A program made the position numbers and the translations under genes. From an uncultured Collinsella sp. (GTDB lineage Bacteria; Actinomycetota; Coriobacteriia; Coriobacteriales; Coriobacteriaceae): DNA of 64,000 nt. Under the pieces are notes generated by a model. It saw only the letters and a program-made list of their open reading frames with translations, was not told the origin of the DNA and did not search any database. This document shows positions 35,943 through 44,286 of this stretch, piece after piece (positions within the stretch are counted from its first letter, which is position 1; the number at the start of each line of letters is the position of its first letter). Where the stretch lies: contig CAKTVB010000001.1 of the NCBI GenBank assembly GCA_934621295.1, forward strand, positions 310,001-374,000. Reading direction: 5' to 3'.

Positions 35943-37148
35943 ATGCGTACGATCACTGAATCCGAATCCACTCCTAAGGCTGACGGCTTCTTTATGCCTG
36001 CAGAGTTTGCTCCGCAGGATCGCGTGTGGATGGGTTGGCCCCACCGCACCGACACCTGGGCTCATGGCGCTAAGCCTGCTCAGAAGCAGTATGCCGCTAT
36101 CGCTCGCGCCATCGCCGAGTTCACCCCGGTCTATATGTGCGCCAACCAGGTTGACTACGCCAACTGCAAGGCTGTTTTCGAGAACGACGAGAACGTCACC
36201 GTCATCGAGATGACTACCGACGACGCTTGGTTCCGTGACACCGCTGCTACCTACGTCATCAACGGCAAGGGCGAGAAGCGCGCTAACCACTGGCACTTCA
36301 ACGCTTACGGCGGTCTCATCGACGGCCTGTACTTCCCGTGGGACAAGGACGAGCAGATCGCCCTCAAGATGGCTGAGCTCTCCGGCTGCCGCCGCTATCG
36401 TCCCGACGACATGATCCTCGAGGGTGGCTCCATCACCGTCGACGGCGAGGGCACCCTTGTCGTTACCGATCAGTGCCTGCTGTCCCCTGGCCGCACCTGC
36501 TCCGCAGTGCTCGAGGAGGAAGAGGATCCCGAGTCCATCTGGCCCAAGTTCAAGAAGAAGTTCGAGCCCTGGAGCGAGGAGCTTCGCGCCTATATGGACG
36601 AGCACCTCAAGGATTACCTCGGTGTCGAGAAGGTCATCTGGGTCAAGGAGGGCATCGATCCCGAGGAGACCAACGGTCACATCGACGACGTTGCTACCTT
36701 CATCGCCCCGGGCGTCATGGCCTGCATCTGGACCGACGATCCCGAGTATCCGTTCTATGAGCAGTGCCACGCTGCTTACGAGACCCTCTCCAACGCCGTT
36801 GACGCCAAGGGCCGCAAGATGAAGGTCTACAAGCTCTGCATGCCCGTGAACCCGCTGTTCATGGACCAGGCTTCCTGCGACACCATCGACGCCGACGAGA
36901 ACGCCGAGCCGCGCGTTGCCGACGAGCCGCTGATCGCTTCTTACATGAACTACCTGGTCACCAACCACGGCGTTATCGTCCCGCAGTACGGCGACGAGAA
37001 CGACCAGCTGGCCGTTGACACGCTCCAGAAGATCTACGACGAGGTCTGGGGCGAGGGCGTCTACAAGTGCGTCGGCGTTCAGTCCGAGCAGGTCGTCTTC
37101 GGTGGCGGCAACATCCACTGCATCACGCAGCAGGAGCCTTCCGCTTAA
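35943..37148 (+). CDS. aguA: Agmatine deiminase-family protein (AguA1) with Thr at the catalytic-His position
   Basis: A 401-residue protein of the guanidino-group-modifying (peptidyl-Arg deiminase-type) superfamily, which converts agmatine to N-carbamoylputrescine and ammonia. It keeps the nucleophile C393 (GGGNIHCITQQ), Asp99 (WFRD) and the NGHIDD motif. In agmatine deiminases the catalytic His sits in EGGS[IF]HVDG; here it reads EGGSITVDG, so Thr165 replaces His, while the following Asp is kept. The usual RDxGPxF loop is also altered (RDTAATYV). A charged insertion EEEEDPESIWPKFKKKFEPW is present near residue 197. GGAGG lies 7 nt before ATG 35943. It sits in the agu operon with strongly biased codons, so it is expressed and not a pseudogene. 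Activity on agmatine is uncertain. Confidence 0.85.
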   Translation: MRTITESESTPKADGFFMPAEFAPQDRVWMGWPHRTDTWAHGAKPAQKQYAAIARAIAEFTPVYMCANQVDYANCKAVFENDENVTVIEMTTDDAWFRDTAATYVINGKGEKRANHWHFNAYGGLIDGLYFPWDKDEQIALKMAELSGCRRYRPDDMILEGGSITVDGEGTLVVTDQCLLSPGRTCSAVLEEEEDPESIWPKFKKKFEPWSEELRAYMDEHLKDYLGVEKVIWVKEGIDPEETNGHIDDVATFIAPGVMACIWTDDPEYPFYEQCHAAYETLSNAVDAKGRKMKVYKLCMPVNPLFMDQASCDTIDADENAEPRVADEPLIASYMNYLVTNHGVIVPQYGDENDQLAVDTLQKIYDEVWGEGVYKCVGVQSEQVVFGGGNIHCITQQEPSA

Positions 37149-37168
37149 TGTAACTTCAGTCGCTAGAC

Positions 37169-37197
37169 TTGATGTGTTGCATTTAGCCGCGTAATAA
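37169..37197 (+). promoter_or_regulatory. Possible internal promoter before arcC
   Basis: TTGATG (37169-37174) and TAATAA (37192-37197) are 17 nt apart, just after aguA. A hairpin with a T-run follows, so carbamate kinase may have its own start of transcription. Confidence 0.35.
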
Positions 37198-37209
37198 AAC
37201 GCCTCATTC

Positions 37210-37252
37210 GGGCGCCCCTTCGACTCTGCGCCGGGGCGCCCGTCTGTTTTTC
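37210..37252 (+). terminator. Terminator/attenuator between aguA and arcC
   Basis: CGGGCGCCCC (37210-37219) pairs with GGGGCGCCCG (37234-37243), followed by TCTGTTTTT. It could cause partial termination after aguA, lowering carbamate kinase relative to upstream genes. Confidence 0.6.
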
Positions 37253-37282
37253 ATTCTTGTTTTGATTCGAAAGGAACGAGCT

Positions 37283-38245
37283 ATGTCTAAGCCTCTCGGC
37301 AAGCCCGACCGCATCGTCGTCGCCCTCGGCGGCAACGCCCTCGGCAACACCCCGGCCGAGCAGATCGAGGCCGTGGGCAACACCGCCCACGCGCTCCTCG
37401 GCCTCATCGAGCAGGGCAACGAGATCATCATCACCCACGGCAACGGCCCGCAGGTCGGCATGATTCAGAACGCCTTCGCCGCCGCCCACGACGCCATCGG
37501 CACCCCCTCCATGGACCTGCCCGAGTGCGGCGCCATGTCCCAGGGCTACATCGGCTACCACCTGCAGCAGGGCATCGGCCGTGAGATGCACCGCCGCTAC
37601 AAGCGCTGGCATGCCGCCACCGTCGTCACCCAGATCGAGTGCGACCCCGACGACCCCGCGTTCAAGAACCCCACCAAGCCCATCGGCCCGTTCTATACCG
37701 AGGAGCAGGCCAAGCAGATCATGGCCGAGGACCCCGAGATGACCTTCGTCGAGGACTCCGGCCGCGGCTGGAGGCGCGTCGTGGCGTCCCCCGAGCCCAA
37801 GAAGATCGTCGAGGCCGACTCGATCCTGAACCTGCTCGACAACGAGTTCATCGTCATCGCCTGCGGCGGCGGCGGAATCCCGGTCGTGCGCGACTACCAG
37901 AACAAGGGCTGCTACAAGGGCGTGCCCGCCGTCATCGACAAGGACCTGGGCGGCGAGCTCCTCGCCGAGGACTGCTCCGCCGACGTCCTGTTCCTGCTCA
38001 CGGCCGTCGAGCACGTGGCGATCAACTTCGGCAAGCCCGACCAGCAGGAGCTCGAGGAGCTCACCGCCGACGAGGCCGAGCGCCTCGCCGACGAGGGCCA
38101 GTTCGGCAAGGGCTCCATGGAGCCCAAGGTCCGCGCCGCGATCAAGTTCGCCCGCTCCCGCAAGGGCCGCACCTGCATCATCGGCGCCCTGGACAAAGCC
38201 GCCGAGACCATGGCCGGCCTCTCCGGCACCCGCATCACGGGCTAG
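37283..38245 (+). CDS. arcC: Carbamate kinase
   Basis: A 320-residue amino-acid-kinase-fold enzyme that transfers the phosphate of carbamoyl phosphate to ADP, giving ATP, CO2 and NH3: the energy-yielding step of the agmatine (and arginine) deiminase pathway. Motifs: VVALGGNALG at the N-terminus, ITHGNGPQVG, PTKPIGPFYTEEQA, DSGRGWRRVVASPEP, CGGGGIPVV and VIDKDLGGELLA. ATG 37283 follows AAAGGAA. Its codons are almost exclusively C- or G-ending, more extreme than in aguB, aguD and aguA, which use many GCT and GGT codons. This may reflect a separate origin or different selection. In E. faecalis the corresponding gene is aguC. Confidence 0.95.
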   Translation: MSKPLGKPDRIVVALGGNALGNTPAEQIEAVGNTAHALLGLIEQGNEIIITHGNGPQVGMIQNAFAAAHDAIGTPSMDLPECGAMSQGYIGYHLQQGIGREMHRRYKRWHAATVVTQIECDPDDPAFKNPTKPIGPFYTEEQAKQIMAEDPEMTFVEDSGRGWRRVVASPEPKKIVEADSILNLLDNEFIVIACGGGGIPVVRDYQNKGCYKGVPAVIDKDLGGELLAEDCSADVLFLLTAVEHVAINFGKPDQQELEELTADEAERLADEGQFGKGSMEPKVRAAIKFARSRKGRTCIIGALDKAAETMAGLSGTRITG

Positions 38246-38261
38246 TTCCGCCCATGCGCTG

Positions 38262-38294
38262 GGGTGGGGGACATACGTCTCCCACCCTTCTTTT
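38262..38294 (+). terminator. Terminator after arcC
   Basis: GGGTGGGGGAC (38262-38272) pairs with GTCTCCCACCC (38277-38287), followed by TTCTTTT. It ends the agu operon. Confidence 0.8.
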
Positions 38295-38386
38295 ATTTGG
38301 CTGGATTTTGCGCTGAAGACAGCGATTTGCATGTCTTTGTCGTAAAGGTCATCCACAACACATATCAATGAGCGAAAGGCCCGGTA

Positions 38387-39349
38387 GTGAGCGCGTTCTA
38401 CTTTTTCTACGGAATCACGTTCGTATTGGTGTGCGTGGTGGCGGTGTGCGTATCGGTATGCACGTACCTCGTCTCGCATCGAACAAGCTACTTGGCGGTC
38501 TCGGCCTTCTTTTTCTTCGACATGCTCGAAAGCGCTATCGTATTCCTCGATGAGTATCAGGGCCGTAAGATGATGACGGATATTCTCAACAGCCAATTTC
38601 CCATGACTCATCCCATAACAAAACTCATCCTATCGATTGGGATCATGACAAGCATGTGGGCATTCGCATTGGCGATCGTAAACAAGACGAGCCGGATTCA
38701 CGTGCTCGTGCCCTGCATCGCCTTTTCTGCTTTCGAGGCCATGTCGCTTGTATTGCAGCCCGATTCAATCAAACAGCTCGCCTTTTATGCGTTTCGCTCC
38801 CTGTTCATGTTCGTGGCGTTTGGGATGATCTACGTCTGCTACCGCAAAAGCAAGCCGTTGGCGCGAAAGAGTTTCTACGCATGTTACGGCAGGTTTCTCA
38901 TCGTAATGGCCGTGTTGACGGTGTTTGTTCTGATCGAGGATGTATGTGCTCTTGGGTTGAATATTAGGTGGAACGAAGACATCGACTACCTCTATTTTGC
39001 CTATGGCAGAAACGTCTCGGAAAACATCATGAGCGTGGTGGCCGCGATATATACCGTTCGTACGGCATCGCGAATTTTGTCATTGCGCTTTTCCGCTCCG
39101 CCCACAACGTCTGACGCCTCTGCCAAACAAGTTGCGGAGGTCCGCTTCTCGGCATTTTGCGACCAGCGCGGTATCTCCGCGCGTGAGCGCGAAGTACTCG
39201 AGCATCTGCTCGATGGCCAGGACAACCGCGCCATAGCGAATGATTTATTTATCTCTGTCGGCACGGTCAAATCGCATGTTCACACGATATTCCGTAAGTG
39301 CGGCGTCACGTCGCGTTCCGAGCTTCTCCAGAGCTTTTGGGCAGGTTAA
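38387..39349 (+). CDS. Seven-helix membrane LuxR-family regulator
   Basis: A 320-residue paralogue of the regulator at 29602, with about seven TM helices (residues 3-235), a short linker and a LuxR/NarL helix-turn-helix (ISAREREVLEHLLDGQDNRA, then VGTVKSHVHTIFRKCG). The closing motif LLQSFWAG resembles LTKAFWNN in the other protein. The start is GTG 38387 with AAAGG upstream. It lies between the agu operon and the Tat-exported amidohydrolase gene, with operator-like elements downstream of it, so it is the likely regulator of one or both. The sensed signal is unknown; a polyamine-related ligand is an inference. Confidence 0.85.
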   Translation: MSAFYFFYGITFVLVCVVAVCVSVCTYLVSHRTSYLAVSAFFFFDMLESAIVFLDEYQGRKMMTDILNSQFPMTHPITKLILSIGIMTSMWAFALAIVNKTSRIHVLVPCIAFSAFEAMSLVLQPDSIKQLAFYAFRSLFMFVAFGMIYVCYRKSKPLARKSFYACYGRFLIVMAVLTVFVLIEDVCALGLNIRWNEDIDYLYFAYGRNVSENIMSVVAAIYTVRTASRILSLRFSAPPTTSDASAKQVAEVRFSAFCDQRGISAREREVLEHLLDGQDNRAIANDLFISVGTVKSHVHTIFRKCGVTSRSELLQSFWAG

Positions 39350-39367
39350 AGGCAGGGTTATAGGGGA

Positions 39368-39417
39368 TATAAACCTCCACTTACGGCAATAACCCCGTTT
39401 GTACAGACGAGTTTATA
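39368..39417 (+). promoter_or_regulatory. Inverted TATAAAC/GTTTATA pair upstream of the exported amidohydrolase
   Basis: TATAAAC (39368-39374) and its exact complement GTTTATA (39411-39417) are 43 nt apart, with GGTTATA and ATAACC fragments nearby. The half-sites match those before the APC permease gene and aguB, but in the opposite order. Confidence 0.45.
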
Positions 39418-39487
39418 CCCGGGGGCGTTATTCAAGGGATAGCAAGCGTCGCGAAAACGCGGCGATGTCAACAGAAAGGTGGGTCAT

Positions 39488-41290
39488 ATGAAGACCTTTA
39501 TCCCTCCCGTCTCCCGTAGAAGCTTCCTTGGCCTGAGCACGTTGGGTGCCGCGGCTGTTGCGATGGGTGTCGCCGGTTGCGCCAACAATTCCTCGAAGGC
39601 CGGAAGCGCTGGCAGCGCGATTTCCGATAAGGCGTCTATCGTCTTTCGTAACGGCACGATTCAAACGATGGTCAAAGAGGGCGACACCGCCGCCGCTCTG
39701 GCTGTCTCGGGCAACAAGATCATATATGTAGGCGAAGACTCCGGTGTTGACGAGTTCATCGATGACAACACACGCGTCATCGATCTTGATGGCGGAATGG
39801 TGACCCCTGGCTTTATGGACGGTCATATCCATGCGCCCGGCAATTGGGTGACTGAGCTGTATGAGATTGACCTTACCAAGGGCACCACGATTGGGGACTA
39901 CAGGGAAATCATCAGTGATTTCGTGAGCAAACATCCAGACGACGAGGCGTATGTCGGCGGTACCTTCATGATCAACGCCTTTGACCAAGAAGACGGAACC
40001 AACCCCGGCCCCAACAAGTCGATCCTCGATGAGATTTGCTCCGATAAGCCCATCGTGTTGCGTGACGTTTCCTATCATTCGGTATGGGTCAACAGCAAGG
40101 CGCTCGAGCTCGGTGGTATCGATAATGATACCGCCAACCCCATGGGCGGCATTATCACCCGTGATGCAAACGGTGAGGCGACCGGTTATTTGATCGATTC
40201 CGCTGCCAACCTCGTTTCCGATGTTGTTTATGTCAAGCATACAGACGAGGAACTCGAGACCGCCATCGAGAAGTATCAGCAGGCAGCTGCGGAATACGGT
40301 ATCACCGGCATCACAAACTTGAGCGCTGTAGGCGATTCTACGGCCCAGGATTGCCAGTTCTATACCGATCTTGAGAAGGATGGCAAGCTTAACCTGCGTA
40401 TGCGCGTGCTGCCTACCATCACGCCCGGTATGACGGCCGAAGAGGCCCTTAAAACCGTGAAGGACCTCAAGAAGTTCGATAGCAACATGATTTCTACCGG
40501 TACAGTCAAGATCTTCTCCGATGGCGTGACCGAGGGCGGCAGCGCCGTGATGCTCGAGCCGTATACCTCTGCCGCCGGTAAGGGTGATAACTGGTACGGC
40601 GAGTCCGTCTGGGATCAGCAGGAATTCAGCGACATGGTGGCCGCTCTCGATAAAGAGGGTGTTCAGATCCATGTTCACGCGATTGGCGACGGCGCCGTCC
40701 ACAATACGCTTGATGCCTACGAGCGCTGCGTCAAGGAGAACGGCGAGCGCGATGATCGCCGCAACACCATGACGCATGTGTGCGCGATCACCGACGAGGA
40801 CGTTCAGCGTGTCGCCAATCTCGACATCATTTGTGCGCTGCAGTTCCTGTGGATGTATCGCGATCCTTTGTGCGACCTCGAGATCGCCTTTGTGGGCGAG
40901 GATCGCGCCATGAAGTTCTACCCCGTCAAGAACATGCTCGAGGCCGGCTGTTTTATCTCCGGTGCAAGCGATGGCCCGGTCACCGGCTATGCGCCGCTCG
41001 AGGAGATCGAGGTAGCCGTTACGCGCAACAGCCCGTATCCTGAGGAAGAGGACACCGATATGTATCGTTGGCCCGAGCAGGCCATCACGGCATATCAGGC
41101 GCTTGAGGCATATACCAAAAACGTCGCCTTCGAGAACTATATGGAAGACAAGATCGGCACGCTCGAGGTAGGCAAGCTCGCCGACATCACGGTGCTCGAC
41201 CAGAACATCCTTCATTGCGATCCCAAGAAGATCTCCGATACCAAGGTTCTGTTCACCATCTCCGATGGCCGTATCGTGTACGAGGGTTAA
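39488..41290 (+). CDS. Tat-exported lipoprotein amidohydrolase (YtcJ-like)
   Basis: A 600-residue protein with a twin-arginine signal (SRRSFLG, R10-R11), a hydrophobic segment and a lipobox VAGC (C31). It is therefore predicted to be exported folded and lipid-anchored on the outer face of the membrane. The mature part is an amidohydrolase of the YtcJ/Amidohydro_3 type: VTPGFMDGHIHAPGNW (H113, H115), a TVKIFSDGVTEGGSA strand with the Lys ligand, HVHAIGDGAV, HVCAITDED and GASDGPVT (terminal Asp). The Tat route fits metal loading in the cytoplasm. The substrate is unknown; location in the agmatine island suggests an amide or ureido compound that feeds it. ATG 39488 (AAAGGTG upstream) is preferred over GTG 39479. 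Confidence 0.85.
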   Translation: MKTFIPPVSRRSFLGLSTLGAAAVAMGVAGCANNSSKAGSAGSAISDKASIVFRNGTIQTMVKEGDTAAALAVSGNKIIYVGEDSGVDEFIDDNTRVIDLDGGMVTPGFMDGHIHAPGNWVTELYEIDLTKGTTIGDYREIISDFVSKHPDDEAYVGGTFMINAFDQEDGTNPGPNKSILDEICSDKPIVLRDVSYHSVWVNSKALELGGIDNDTANPMGGIITRDANGEATGYLIDSAANLVSDVVYVKHTDEELETAIEKYQQAAAEYGITGITNLSAVGDSTAQDCQFYTDLEKDGKLNLRMRVLPTITPGMTAEEALKTVKDLKKFDSNMISTGTVKIFSDGVTEGGSAVMLEPYTSAAGKGDNWYGESVWDQQEFSDMVAALDKEGVQIHVHAIGDGAVHNTLDAYERCVKENGERDDRRNTMTHVCAITDEDVQRVANLDIICALQFLWMYRDPLCDLEIAFVGEDRAMKFYPVKNMLEAGCFISGASDGPVTGYAPLEEIEVAVTRNSPYPEEEDTDMYRWPEQAITAYQALEAYTKNVAFENYMEDKIGTLEVGKLADITVLDQNILHCDPKKISDTKVLFTISDGRIVYEG

Positions 41291-41367
41291 TCGGTCGATT
41301 GGGGCTGAGAGCGGGCAATTTGCCTAACAGGACGCTCAGTTGCTCACTGGTGCTCCGTTCTATGCAC

Positions 41368-41405
41368 GCCGCCGCGGACGCGAACACGTCCGCGGCGGCC
41401 TTTTT
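41368..41405 (+). terminator. Terminator after the exported amidohydrolase
   Basis: GCCGCCGCGGACG (41368-41380) pairs with CGTCCGCGGCGGC (41387-41399), followed by CTTTTT. Confidence 0.85.
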
Positions 41406-41445
41406 GATGCTGTACACATCGACGCGTCGGGCGAGCTTGAGTTGC

Positions 41446-42240
41446 CTATGCCTGCAGGAGGGCTGCTAGGCCCAGGCGATTTTTGACATTGAGCTTGCGG
41501 TAAACGGCATTGACGTGTTTCTTAACGGTCGATTCCGAGATAAAGAGCGCCTCAGCCATCTGTTTGTTTGTGCATCCGTCAATCATAAGCCGGAGAATCT
41601 CGGCTTCACGGGGATTGATGCCAGCCTCTTCAATAAGGTTTGCGATCGGGTCTTTGGACTCATCGTTTTGTCCAACGATGCCAGCAGGAAAAAGCTCGTG
41701 CAGGCGTAGGCTGAGGTGCTGTGCAAGCTCTTTGAGGATACGCATTTCATTGCTGGCAAAATCGCCTGCCGAACGCTCGCGGAAGAGCGTCACGGTTCCC
41801 AGAGGGATGCCCGCCATGGCAAGCGTGGCGCCGCAGCCATAGTAGACGCCTTGAGGCTCCATCCATTCGAGGAAGATGGGCGTGCGGTCTCGTCGCTCAA
41901 CATCTACGAGATCGAGGTCGCGATAGACGTTGAGATTGCGAAGATCAAAGCTCCAGGTGGTGTAATCCATGGCGGCATAGCGCTGATAGTAGGCATCCAA
42001 CTCTGTTTGGTCCATAGTTGTGCTTATGGGGTCGATATACTCTGTCTGGCCATCTGCTTCCATCGTTACAAGATCGAACATCGAGATGCGATGGGGGATG
42101 ATATTTTTAATGCGCTCGAGGCTTCCACGCTGGATATCTGCGAGCTCGTGCTGCGCGTGAAGCCACAGGGAGAACTCGTTGATTGTCTCCCATGTCTTGC
42201 TGTCCAGAGGTTGCTCTAGGTCAAGTTCATTGTGCGCCAC
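41446..42240 (-). CDS. Soluble LuxR-family regulator
   Basis: A 264-residue cytosolic regulator. Residues 1-185 form a GAF/autoinducer-like sensory region without TM helices, containing YYGCGATLAMAGIPLGTVTLFRE. A C-terminal LuxR helix-turn-helix (about 205-262) has INPREAEILRLMIDGCTNKQ and SESTVKKHVNAVYRKL. The start is GTG 42240 with a perfect AGGAGG 7 nt upstream. It diverges from the second deiminase gene across a 184-nt region and probably regulates it. It differs from the two membrane LuxR proteins in sensor type, so the island has three one-component regulators. Confidence 0.82.
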   Translation of the reverse strand: MAHNELDLEQPLDSKTWETINEFSLWLHAQHELADIQRGSLERIKNIIPHRISMFDLVTMEADGQTEYIDPISTTMDQTELDAYYQRYAAMDYTTWSFDLRNLNVYRDLDLVDVERRDRTPIFLEWMEPQGVYYGCGATLAMAGIPLGTVTLFRERSAGDFASNEMRILKELAQHLSLRLHELFPAGIVGQNDESKDPIANLIEEAGINPREAEILRLMIDGCTNKQMAEALFISESTVKKHVNAVYRKLNVKNRLGLAALLQA

Positions 42241-42424
42241 CGTGCGCCTCCTGTGTTCGGTCGTCTGTCGCTATTATCGCACGCTGTTGAACACTAGAAC
42301 TTTAGGGTAACAAAAGGTGTCCCTTCGTTCGGCGAAAGGGGAGACGAGGACCATTGAGGGGCGTTGCTTGCTGGGCCATGCTATGAGTTGTCCGCAAAAG
42401 GCTTTTCGAAAGGAGACGCCTCCC

Positions 42425-43546
42425 ATGAAGACCATCTACGAAAGCGAATCCACTCCTAAAAAAGACGGCTTCTATATGCCCGGTGAGTACGAGGAACAGG
42501 AGCGTACCTGGATCTTGTGGCCGCATCGTTCGGACGTGTGGCGCTGCGGTGCCAAGCCCGCCCAGAAGGTTTTCACCGAGATTATCAAGACGATTGCGCG
42601 CTTCCAGCCCATCACGGTAGGCGTGAACAGCGAGGACTTTCCTGCGGTATGCGAGATTTTCGATGGCGTGGAAAACGTTCGTGTGATCCACATGGAGTAC
42701 AACGACTCCTGGATTCGCGATCCGGGTCCGGCCTTCCTGGTTAATGACAAGGGCGATGTGGCGCTTTCGCACTTCCATTTCAATGCATACGGCGGCTTTG
42801 TTGACGGCCTGTATTTCCCCTGGGATAAGGACGCATCCATCGGTTTGCAGGTGGCTCAGCTCGAGCAGGTTGACCGCTATCGCCCGGATGATTACATCCT
42901 CGAGGGAGGGTCGTTCAACTGCGATGGTCAGGGCACCGTGGTAACCACCGAGATGTGTCTGCTCAACGAGGATCGCAACCCGCAGTACACGCGCGAGCAG
43001 ATTGAGGAAAAGCTTGCCGAGTACTTGGGTATCGAGAAGGTCATTTGGATCCGCGATGGCATCGATCCATTTGAGACCAACGGTCATGTGGACGACGTCG
43101 CGTGCTTCTCTGCTCCTGGTGAGGTCTGCTGCATGTGGACCGACGACCCCAACCACAAGTTCTATAAGGAGTGCCAAGAGGCCTATAAGACGCTCTCCGA
43201 AGCAACGGACGCCCGCGGTCGTAAACTCAAGATTCACAAGGTGATTATGCCGGCTACCTCGGTATACATGACCGAAGAAGAGGCTTCGACCATCGATCCC
43301 GTCGAAGGCGTGCTGCCTCGTACCCCCGAGGACGCCTTTGAGCCGAGCTACCTTAACTTCCTGCCCATCAACGGAGCCGTGCTCGTGCCGCAGTTTGGCG
43401 ACCCCAACGATGCCCAGGCTCTCAAGGATATCCAGGCGGCATATCCGGATCGCGAGGTTATCGGCATCATGACGCGCGAGGTCATCTATGGCGGCGGCAA
43501 CATCCACTGCATCACGCAGCAGCAGCCGCGCGCTCGTGTGAAGTAG
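42425..43546 (+). CDS. Agmatine deiminase-family protein (AguA2) with Asn at the catalytic-His position
   Basis: A 373-residue paralogue of the operon copy at 35943, closer in length to standard agmatine deiminases. It has the canonical SWIRDPGPAF (D99), NGHVDDVACF and nucleophile C362 in GGGNIHCITQQ. The catalytic-His motif reads EGGSFNCDG: Asn165 replaces His and Cys replaces the following Val. It lacks the charged insertion seen in AguA1. ATG 42425 has AAAGGAG upstream; the open frame before it (from 42317) has no ribosome-binding site. It is monocistronic, divergent from a LuxR gene, with less biased codons than AguA1. Whether it hydrolyses agmatine is open. Confidence 0.85.
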   Translation: MKTIYESESTPKKDGFYMPGEYEEQERTWILWPHRSDVWRCGAKPAQKVFTEIIKTIARFQPITVGVNSEDFPAVCEIFDGVENVRVIHMEYNDSWIRDPGPAFLVNDKGDVALSHFHFNAYGGFVDGLYFPWDKDASIGLQVAQLEQVDRYRPDDYILEGGSFNCDGQGTVVTTEMCLLNEDRNPQYTREQIEEKLAEYLGIEKVIWIRDGIDPFETNGHVDDVACFSAPGEVCCMWTDDPNHKFYKECQEAYKTLSEATDARGRKLKIHKVIMPATSVYMTEEEASTIDPVEGVLPRTPEDAFEPSYLNFLPINGAVLVPQFGDPNDAQALKDIQAAYPDREVIGIMTREVIYGGGNIHCITQQQPRARVK

Positions 43547-43565
43547 CAGCGTTCCCCTACAGCAG

Positions 43566-43611
43566 CGGGCCCGCTTCGGCGCGATATGCCGAAGCGGGCC
43601 CGTTATCGTTT
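43566..43611 (+). terminator. Hairpin after the second deiminase gene
   Basis: Perfect 15-nt arms (43566-43580 and 43588-43602) followed by TTATCGTTT. A terminator with a weak T-run, lying between convergent genes. Confidence 0.65.
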
Positions 43612-43641
43612 GCGCAGGCGCCTTGTGCGGCTGGGTTCGCT

Positions 43642-44286
43642 CTAGGCGAGACCGCCGTAGATGTAGACGATGAAGCCATCGCCGGTATCTTGGCTATGGT
43701 CTTCGGCGACGCGCTCCATGCCCAGGTGCTCGTAGAATTCCCAGTCGGAACGGTTGTCGGTCATAAGGAAGAAGCGCTTGCATCCAAGCTCGCGCATGTG
43801 CTCGCGCGCGACTTCAATTAGGAGACGTCCAAGGCCGCAGCCCTGATACTCGGGCAAAACGATAATGAGGTTGAGTTGGCCATCGGCATAGGGGCTGTCG
43901 GATGCACCAAAGCGATTGCCGGTGGCTTTCTCGCGAGAGTCGCCAAATAGAGAGCCCTCAAGATTGTCGTCGGCGGTCTGCGCGCGAACGGTTGCTTGAT
44001 TGAACAGCTTATCATAGGCTTGCTGCCAATAGGGGTTTGTGCGCGGCGCGCCATCGTCGTAGACGCCAACGTAGCATGCGGCGATGACCTTGCCATCCAC
44101 CTCGGCAACAAGGGCGATGGGCGAGCACTGTGCCTGCATCACAGTGTTGAAGCGCGCGACAAGACGCTCGTCCTTGGCGAATCCCCCGCGCCTGAGCCAG
44201 CCACACCATAACGCAGAGTAGATGTCTGCGATTGCGTCAATATCTGCAAGCTCTGCCGGCCGAATAACAACGTTGTCCAAGTTCAT
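43642..44286 (-). CDS. GNAT-family N-acetyltransferase
   Basis: A 214-residue acetyl-CoA-dependent acetyltransferase. The N-terminal strand VVIRPAELADIDAIADIY opens the fold. Motif A is LIIVLPEYQGCGLGRLLIEVA, with the Q/R-x-x-G-x-G/A-type pyrophosphate loop QGCGLG, and the C-terminal FFLMTDNRSDWEFYEHLGMERV closes it. An inserted segment (about 85-130) contains many charged residues. AAGGAG lies just before ATG 44286. The acceptor substrate is unknown. A single gene convergent with the second deiminase gene; a polyamine substrate would fit the neighbourhood, but nothing in the sequence shows it. Confidence 0.8.
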   Translation of the reverse strand: MNLDNVVIRPAELADIDAIADIYSALWCGWLRRGGFAKDERLVARFNTVMQAQCSPIALVAEVDGKVIAACYVGVYDDGAPRTNPYWQQAYDKLFNQATVRAQTADDNLEGSLFGDSREKATGNRFGASDSPYADGQLNLIIVLPEYQGCGLGRLLIEVAREHMRELGCKRFFLMTDNRSDWEFYEHLGMERVAEDHSQDTGDGFIVYIYGGLA

